Shown here: one piece after another, positions 59,001-64,000 of the stretch
Layout: every line of letters begins with the position of its first letter
How positions within the stretch are numbered: position 1 is the first letter of the stretch
Origin: Pseudomonas sp. PICF141
GTDB taxonomy: Bacteria > Pseudomonadota > Gammaproteobacteria > Pseudomonadales > Pseudomonadaceae
Direction: 5' to 3'
Length of the DNA stretch: 64,000 nucleotides
Assembly: GCF_002286815.1 (NCBI RefSeq)
Contig: NZ_MUNM01000054.1
Coordinates: forward strand, 107,344-171,343
Notes under the pieces: model-generated
Seen by the model: the letters and a program-made list of their open reading frames with translations, nothing else
Database searches by the model: none
What the model was told of the DNA's origin: nothing
Made by a program: the position numbers and the translations under genes

Positions 59001-61465
59001 CGGTTATGCAGCAGTCAGTAAGGTTCCGAAAAACACTGCTGGGCGCCATGATCGGTACTCTGGTCATCTGCCAGAATGCGGGCGCTGACCCGTCGAAAGT
59101 GGCCCCGGGCGTCCCGGGCGCCGCGCCGTTCTGGTCCTATTCGGGCAAGACCGGTATCGGCACCTCCTACGAGCAGTACAAGGACGGGCAGTACTCCTCT
59201 GAGGCGGCCACCGGCGAGGTCTCGAAAGTCTGGTTCTCTCTGGCCAAGGGCGTCGTCACCGAAACCATGTTCGGGCTGATCCACGAAGCCCAGCTCAGGG
59301 AGCTGCAACTTGTCGTCCAGGGGCCGGACTTCGTCGATCTGGAGACCGAAGACACCGACAGCGAAATCAGCTACCTGTCGGTCGACAGCGAGGGACGTCC
59401 CAACTCACTCGCCTACAAGATCGTCAACCGCGACAAGCAGGGCCTCTACGAGATCGAAAAGCACATCTTCACTGATCCCGACGCCAACGCCCTGATGATT
59501 CGGGTAATCTTTCGCAGCAAGGACCCGCGCATCCAGGTCTATTTGCACGTCGATCCGGCCGTCGGCAACGACGGCAGTGGAGACACCGCCTTCGTCGACA
59601 ATCGGGCGCTGTACGCCCAGCAAGGCGAGACGACCCTGGTGGTCAAGGCCAGCCGGCCCCTGGAACGGCCCACTGTCGGCTTTGCCGGGGTTTCTGACGG
59701 TCTGACCGACCTCAAGGACGGCACCCTCGACAACCTGTACGACAGCACAGGACCATCGCAGCCTGGTAACGTCGCTATGCTGGCACGTTTGCCCCAGACA
59801 GGCACCGAGACCACGCTCGATCTGGTCGTCGGCTTCGGCCACAGCCGCCAGCAGGCGGACCAGGCCGCAGACGCCACCCTGACGCGGGGCTATGCCAAGG
59901 TACTGGCCCACTACAACGGCGAAGGCCCGGCGATCGGCTGGCAGGATTACCTGCAATCCCTGTCCTCCCTGCCGGCCATGTATGCGCAGAGCACTGACAA
60001 GGGCAAGCTGCTCAACGTTAGCGCCATGGTCCTCAAGGCACAGGAGGACAAGAGCAACGCCGGCGCGCTGATTGCCTCCCTGTCCAACCCCTGGGGCGAG
60101 ACAGTCCCGGCCACCCAGGGCACCACCGGCTATAAGGCGGTCTGGCCGCGTGACTTCTACCAGTGCGCCATGGCCCTGCTGGCCCTCGGCGATAAGCAGA
60201 CCCCGAAGGTAGCCTTCGAATACCTGAAGAAGGTCCAGGTCACCGCCGATACTCCGACCATGCAGACCGAAACCTCGTCCAAAAACCATGAGCAGAAGCA
60301 GGGCGGTAAGCCAGGCGCGACCGGCTGGTTCCTGCAAAAGACCCACGTCGACGGCGAGGTCGAATGGGTCGGGGTCCAGCTCGACCAGACTGCCATGCCC
60401 ATTATGCTGGGTTACAAGCTGTGGAAGGCCGGGGTGCTGGACGACACTCAGATCAAGCACTGGTACCAGAGCATGCTCAAGCCTGCGGCGGAGTTCCTGA
60501 GCGAAGGCGGCAATGTGAAGATGGGCTGGAACGACTGGAAGGTCGTCCCGCCGCAGACCCAGCAGGATCGCTGGGAAGAACAACCGGGCTATTCGCCCTC
60601 GACCACCGCGGCGGTCATCGCGGGCCTGGTCTTAGCCTCCGAAGTCGCGACTCAGACGGGGGATGGCGAGGCGGCCAAACGCTTCCTGGCCACGGCTAAG
60701 GGTTATTCGGACAGGGTCGAGAAGAGCATGTTCACCCAGAGCGGCAGCTTCGGCGACGGACGCTACTACCTCCGTATCACCGGGAACGACGACCCCAACG
60801 AAGGCAAGCCTCTGCTCGACAACAACAGCCGTCCGGGCCTGCCGGAGAGCCAGATTCTCGATGCCGGCTTCCTCGAACTGGTGCGCTACGGCGTCCGTCC
60901 GGCTACCGATTCGCACATCGTCAGTAGCCTGGACGAATTGGACAGCCAGGAGCTGCCCGAGAACCTGAAGGTCAAGTACGACTTCACCTTCCCTGGCGTC
61001 GAGGGCGTGTTTCCCGGCTGGCGCCGCTACGGCAACGACGGCTACGGCGAGAGCGAGGTCTCTGCCATCAACTACCCAGCCACCGGAGTACCTGTGCCGA
61101 ACTCCGGATTGCGCGGCCGCGTCTGGCCGATTTTCACCGGCGAGCGTGGTCATTACGAGCTGGCCCGCAGCAAGGGCCAACTGCCGCCGGGGGTCAAGGC
61201 GTTGAGCGCCGAGCAGCTTGCGCAGCTTAAGAACACCTACGTCAAGGCCATGGAGCTGTTCGCCAACGACGGTCTGATGCTGCCGGAACAGGTCTGGGAC
61301 GGCGTGGGCAACAACCGCCGGCACGGTTACGTGAAAGGTGAAGGCACGGACACCGCCACTCCTCTGGCCTGGAGTCACGCCGAATACATCAAGCTAGTCC
61401 GCTCTCTGACCGACCAGGCAGTCTGGGACCACTATCCCGTCGTCTCGGAAAAGCTCTCGCAGTGA
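58976..61465 (+). CDS. Secreted glucoamylase (GH15 glucan 1,4-alpha-glucosidase)
   Basis: An 829-residue exported enzyme releasing glucose from starch or maltodextrin ends. The signal sequence (LLGAMIGTLVICQNAGA) is followed by a beta-sandwich N-terminal domain (~40-320) and an (alpha/alpha)6 GH15 barrel: TGYKAVWPRDFYQCAMALLALGD (~383-405), the catalytic acid region RWEEQPGYSPSTTAAV (~531), LLPEQVWDG (~769) and ATPLAWSHAEYIKL (~794). ATG 58976 has TTGGAG upstream; the open frame from 58937 lies in the leader. Expression is probably controlled by the LacI-type regulator through the upstream palindromes. Confidence 0.93.
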   Translation: MLKTARRVPVMQQSVRFRKTLLGAMIGTLVICQNAGADPSKVAPGVPGAAPFWSYSGKTGIGTSYEQYKDGQYSSEAATGEVSKVWFSLAKGVVTETMFGLIHEAQLRELQLVVQGPDFVDLETEDTDSEISYLSVDSEGRPNSLAYKIVNRDKQGLYEIEKHIFTDPDANALMIRVIFRSKDPRIQVYLHVDPAVGNDGSGDTAFVDNRALYAQQGETTLVVKASRPLERPTVGFAGVSDGLTDLKDGTLDNLYDSTGPSQPGNVAMLARLPQTGTETTLDLVVGFGHSRQQADQAADATLTRGYAKVLAHYNGEGPAIGWQDYLQSLSSLPAMYAQSTDKGKLLNVSAMVLKAQEDKSNAGALIASLSNPWGETVPATQGTTGYKAVWPRDFYQCAMALLALGDKQTPKVAFEYLKKVQVTADTPTMQTETSSKNHEQKQGGKPGATGWFLQKTHVDGEVEWVGVQLDQTAMPIMLGYKLWKAGVLDDTQIKHWYQSMLKPAAEFLSEGGNVKMGWNDWKVVPPQTQQDRWEEQPGYSPSTTAAVIAGLVLASEVATQTGDGEAAKRFLATAKGYSDRVEKSMFTQSGSFGDGRYYLRITGNDDPNEGKPLLDNNSRPGLPESQILDAGFLELVRYGVRPATDSHIVSSLDELDSQELPENLKVKYDFTFPGVEGVFPGWRRYGNDGYGESEVSAINYPATGVPVPNSGLRGRVWPIFTGERGHYELARSKGQLPPGVKALSAEQLAQLKNTYVKAMELFANDGLMLPEQVWDGVGNNRRHGYVKGEGTDTATPLAWSHAEYIKLVRSLTDQAVWDHYPVVSEKLSQ

Positions 61466-61466
61466 T

Positions 61467-61721
61467 TTGAGCGAGCAACGGGCGCCAGGCTGCGTGTGCA
61501 CCATCTCTTGGCGCCATCCATCCACAACAAGAAAGGTTTTCATATCCAAACATGCCTCCGTAACCTCTCGCCCATCGGCCGTGCCTGTGCACACAGCCTT
61601 TCTCGTCGCCGTCTGTGCCGGCGTCCTGCCGCTAAGCCCGGTTAGCTCCGCTTGGGCGGAGGCCTCCAAGGCGCAGACTCGAACTGGCGACAGCACTGTC
61701 ACAGTGTTGGCAGGTTGCTGA
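61467..61721 (+). pseudogene. Possible remnant of an exported-protein gene
   Basis: The open frame contains VPVHTAFLVAVCAGVLPLSPVSSAWAEA, a convincing signal sequence with a cleavage site, then only about 20 residues before a stop. There is no good ATG and no continuing domain. It lies directly before the group II intron end, so it may be the 5' part of a gene cut by insertion and deletion. Confidence 0.4.
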
Positions 61722-61724
61722 GCT

Positions 61725-61870
61725 GACCTCTACATACCTAGGCCCAGAAATGCACATCCTTATCCTGAGGCGCTTCGCGTCACGCACCCGAGGCAGGAGC
61801 CGTATGTGGTAGTTCTGCACGTACGGATCTGTGCGGGGTGGGGGCAGGTAGCTGTCATCCCTGTCGCGAC
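61725..61870 (+). mobile_element. 3' end of a group II intron (domains V and VI, RT gene end)
   Basis: Domain V is recognisable at 61797-61829: GAGCCGTATG...CACGTACGGATC, with the AGC triad. A domain VI-like stem follows (61831-61869, GGGGGCAGG...CCCTGTCGCG). Upstream, PRPRNAHPYPEALRVTHPRQEP is the usual C-terminal end of an intron-encoded reverse transcriptase. The rest of the intron is missing, so this is a non-mobile remnant. Confidence 0.8.
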
Positions 61871-61938
61871 CGTCCGTGCTTCTATCTGTGGATAACTGAA
61901 GGCAACAGTACCTATAAAGCAGGTGGAATTACTGTGGT

Positions 61939-62958
61939 TCAGATGTTAACTGGGCAGGGGCCATCGGAGGTGCCGATTTTCAAGGTGGGCTGCCACAGTA
62001 CCTGAAGGTTTTCAGGTGATTCGCCGTCAAGCAGTGCGAGCATCAACTCTATGAGTTTCCTACCGACGGCGAGAGGTTCGGAGGATTGTAGGGCAGTGAT
62101 GTCGTACCCCATGAACGCGTCCGGCGGCAGACCGTCATGGACAATGATCGACATTTCGTTGCGCAGTTCGACGCCCGCTTCAATGAGTGCACGCAGGGCG
62201 CCAGCGCCGGCGGGAGGGTTATCCACAATGACTGCGGTCGGTCGAGGATTACATGAGAGGAGGCGAGTCATGGCCTCGTATCCCCCGGCACGATCCAGGG
62301 TGCCTTCCACCATGTACTGCTGTTCTATCGGCAGTTGCGCGTCCCCCATCGCTTTGAGATATCCCTCGCGGGATTGAGTCACAAAATACAGATCCTGTGG
62401 TCCGCTCAGTAGGGCTATACGCTGGTGATTAAGGCTAACCAGTCGCTCCACAGCCATGCGCAGTCCCGCTGCTGTGTCGAAGTCGAGCCAGGCATACGGC
62501 GCAGGAAGGATACTCCGACCGTAGGCAACAAACGGGATGCCTTTCTGGGCAAGATACGACAACCGGGCATCGTTCAATCGAGTTCGGGCCACAACCATCC
62601 CGTCTATGCGTCGTCCCTCGATCATGCGTTGGTAGGTGCGGATTTCATCGGTTTTAGAGGCTGAAGCAAGCATCAGATCCATATCCGATTTGCCCAAGGC
62701 TTCGGTCATGCCGGAGACCACTTGTAGAAAGTATGGATCGTCAAGGTCATGGATCATAAGCGGATAGATGATGCCGATGGCATCTGCGCGGCCGGTAGCC
62801 AATCGACGTGCCACGGGACTGGGGCGATAGCCCGCGGCGGCGGCCGCGGTCACGATTCGTTCTCGGGTTTTTTCGCTGACATCCGTGTAGCCATTTAGGG
62901 CACGACTGACCGTTGTCTGTGACAACCCCAGCTTATTGGCAAGTTCTTTGAGATTCAT
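61939..62958 (-). CDS. LacI/GalR family transcriptional regulator
   Basis: A 339-residue repressor. The helix-turn-helix and hinge (MNLKELANKLGLSQTTVSRALNGYTDVSEKTRERI...GYRPSPVARRLATGR) lie at ~1-60, followed by a periplasmic-binding-protein-type effector domain (IGIIYPLMIHDLDDPYF, RRIDGMVVART, IALLSGPQDL). It resembles AglR/MalR-type regulators of alpha-glucoside use. The ATG at 62958 is where the family starts; a GTG at 63003 adds 15 residues. A CAAAGCGCTTTG site 100 bases upstream suggests autoregulation. Confidence 0.92.
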   Translation of the reverse strand: MNLKELANKLGLSQTTVSRALNGYTDVSEKTRERIVTAAAAAGYRPSPVARRLATGRADAIGIIYPLMIHDLDDPYFLQVVSGMTEALGKSDMDLMLASASKTDEIRTYQRMIEGRRIDGMVVARTRLNDARLSYLAQKGIPFVAYGRSILPAPYAWLDFDTAAGLRMAVERLVSLNHQRIALLSGPQDLYFVTQSREGYLKAMGDAQLPIEQQYMVEGTLDRAGGYEAMTRLLSCNPRPTAVIVDNPPAGAGALRALIEAGVELRNEMSIIVHDGLPPDAFMGYDITALQSSEPLAVGRKLIELMLALLDGESPENLQVLWQPTLKIGTSDGPCPVNI

Positions 62959-63058
62959 ACGACGATGATTGACCTGAAAGGCGAGAGCGCTGTGTGATTG
63001 CACAAAACGCCATAATTTTTGGATTTTCTCGAATACTACATTTCCCCACCTACATCCT

Positions 63059-63070
63059 CAAAGCGCTTTG
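63059..63070. promoter_or_regulatory. LacI-type operator upstream of the regulator gene
   Basis: CAAAGCGCTTTG, the same palindrome core as in the two repeat copies, sits about 100 bases before the regulator start, consistent with negative autoregulation. Confidence 0.75.
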
Positions 63071-63169
63071 CCTGGCCCGAACGGTGGCCCCTTGAGCAAT
63101 CTGCGTAATTATCACTGGGTATCCCCTCTCACTTGAACGATTGCACAGGTGGTGGCATTGGCGGCTGTC

Positions 63170-63394
63170 AGTCGCTGGCGTGTTCCAAACCTTTTCACGT
63201 AAGCACCGATCACGCACGGAAAATCGCTCTTGTGTCTTTTGTTGGCTTGTTATAGTCTTTTTCCAAAGCGCTTTGGATGATTGGAAAAGCGTCGATCTAA
63301 ACAATCAAAAGCGCTTTGGTTTGACGTGTTGGTTGAAACAAAAAAATAAAAATAAGTTGGAGGCATGCCATGCCTAAAACAGCGAGAAGGGTCC
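63170..63394. repeat. Right copy of the 224-bp direct repeat
   Basis: The counterpart of 58777-59000. It carries CCAAAGCGCTTTGG (63263-63276) and a better second operator CAAAAGCGCTTTGG (63306-63319). The copied start codon opens a 25-codon frame (MPKTARRVRLVALIHAG... to TAA) that leads nowhere. Confidence 0.92.
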
Positions 63395-63622
63395 GGTTGG
63401 TCGCCCTCATTCATGCGGGAGTCTGTGCTGGCACAGCCGGAAAATAAGATGAGAGCTTCCGGGCTGTTGAAGCATTCGGTTGGCAGGCAATCGAGAATTT
63501 TGGCGGTCAGTTGGTGGGCATTTATCAGCGTTATATCGCCCCAAACGGGTCGCAGACTTGGGTATCCAAACTGCGTGGGGGTTTTTACGCGCAGGTTTTG
63601 CCGGATGAGCACAATAAAAATA
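63395..63622. other. Leader between the repeat and the porin gene
   Basis: No gene recognised. Open frames such as 63511-63732 lack a ribosome site and family features. The stretch may be the leader of the porin transcript started in the repeat. Confidence 0.5.
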
Positions 63623-64000
63623 ATGGGGTGGTTCTTGAAAACAACAATAAATCTCAACCTTGTAGCGGCGGGCGTGTGCCTGGCGTTACCGTTATCGGCC
63701 CATGCGCTGGAGTTCGCCGGCTATGTGCGTAGCGGTGTCGGCACCTCGGTCAACAGCAGTTCCCAGTCATGTTTTCAATTGCCGGGCGCGCAGTCGAAAT
63801 ACCGCCTCGGCAATGAATGCGAACAGTATGCGGAGCTGGAGTTGCGTCAGGATCTGTTCACCCTGGACGACGGCTCGGTACTCAGTGTCGATGGCATGGC
63901 TTCGCTGTATAACCAGTACGACCGCAGCCTGACGTTCAACGGGGATAACGGTTCGGTGCGCATGCCGCAGCTGTATGCGCAATGGTCGAACATGCCCAGC
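63623..64000 (+). CDS. Maltoporin (LamB-type sugar porin), 3' end outside window
   Basis: The N-terminal 126 residues of an outer-membrane porin: a signal sequence ending LPLSAHA, then LEFAGYVRSGVGTSVNSSSQSCFQLPGAQSKYRLGNECEQYAELELRQ, the well-known LamB opening (F-x-G-Y-x-R-x-G-x-G, the Cys pair, and YRLGNE-C-E-x-Y-x-E). The start is ATG 63623 or TTG 63635. It lies 300 bases after tandem LacI-type operators, so it should be co-regulated with the glucoamylase and take up the sugars released. Confidence 0.9.
   Translation, partial: MGWFLKTTINLNLVAAGVCLALPLSAHALEFAGYVRSGVGTSVNSSSQSCFQLPGAQSKYRLGNECEQYAELELRQDLFTLDDGSVLSVDGMASLYNQYDRSLTFNGDNGSVRMPQLYAQWSNMPS

Noticed and set aside
63511..63732. 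A 73-codon open frame before the porin
   Set aside because: It overlaps the porin start in another frame and has no ribosome site or recognisable content.

Overview
The window is a piece of a Pseudomonas chromosome, most likely from the P. fluorescens species complex. Supporting signs are the high-GC coding style, the gene order queF / DUF4404 / HAD / mlaA / response regulator-phosphatase / STAS / tal / dusA (from memory, the order around PA2800-PA2795 of P. aeruginosa), the Pseudomonas-type REP palindromes, and a copABCD copper locus.

Layout. (1) 1-7041: housekeeping genes, starting inside queF and ending with dusA on the minus strand. (2) About 6956-41712: a complete prophage of about 34.7 kb inserted in the 5' end of dusA. 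The integrase lies directly beside dusA. The phage supplies a new start and first codons for dusA, and the displaced native first 22 codons survive at the far end (41692-41769), so both ends of the element can be read directly. The virion genes (portal, terminase, scaffold, capsid, DUF2586 sheath, DUF2597 tube, DUF2590, Ogr-type activator) indicate an HP1/K139-like contractile-tailed phage. The early genes (PrtN-like activator, primase-helicase, CII-like, Cro, CI) lie on the left, then a leftward portal/terminase pair and a long rightward morphogenesis operon with an embedded lysis cassette. (3) 34946-40968: AT-richer cargo at the right end of the prophage. It holds a leftward two-gene operon (DGQHR/DndB-like protein plus a HEPN-like protein) and a rightward two-gene operon (exported trypsin-like protease plus lipoprotein). 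These are the best candidates for undescribed phage-conferred functions. A block of repeated GGTAAT motifs and a 3' half of a tRNA-Gly(UCC) gene follow, suggesting the cargo came from another integrative element. (4) 41984-50468: hemerythrin-like protein, PheC-like binding protein, and a leftward copper cluster (copA, copB, copC, copD, Met-rich protein, DUF2933, an internally deleted copper ATPase, an HMA chaperone), then an L,D-transpeptidase. (5) 50550-58135: a second L,D-transpeptidase, a HAD phosphatase, exonuclease III, arylamine N-acetyltransferase, a BrnT/BrnA toxin-antitoxin pair and an NCS2 nucleobase permease. (6) 58472-64000: a carbohydrate-use module with a GH15 glucoamylase, a LacI-type regulator with CAAAGCGCTTTG operators, and the start of a maltoporin. 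The module is bounded by a 224-bp direct repeat that carries promoter and operators. A broken NHL-repeat gene lies at the left junction and the 3' end of a group II intron lies inside.

Functional reading. The prophage looks intact for integration, replication, packaging, virion assembly and lysis. The cop cluster is an outer-membrane/periplasmic copper-tolerance set with one decayed pump gene. The last module reads as a small regulon in which the LacI-type protein controls itself, the secreted amylolytic enzyme and a sugar porin.
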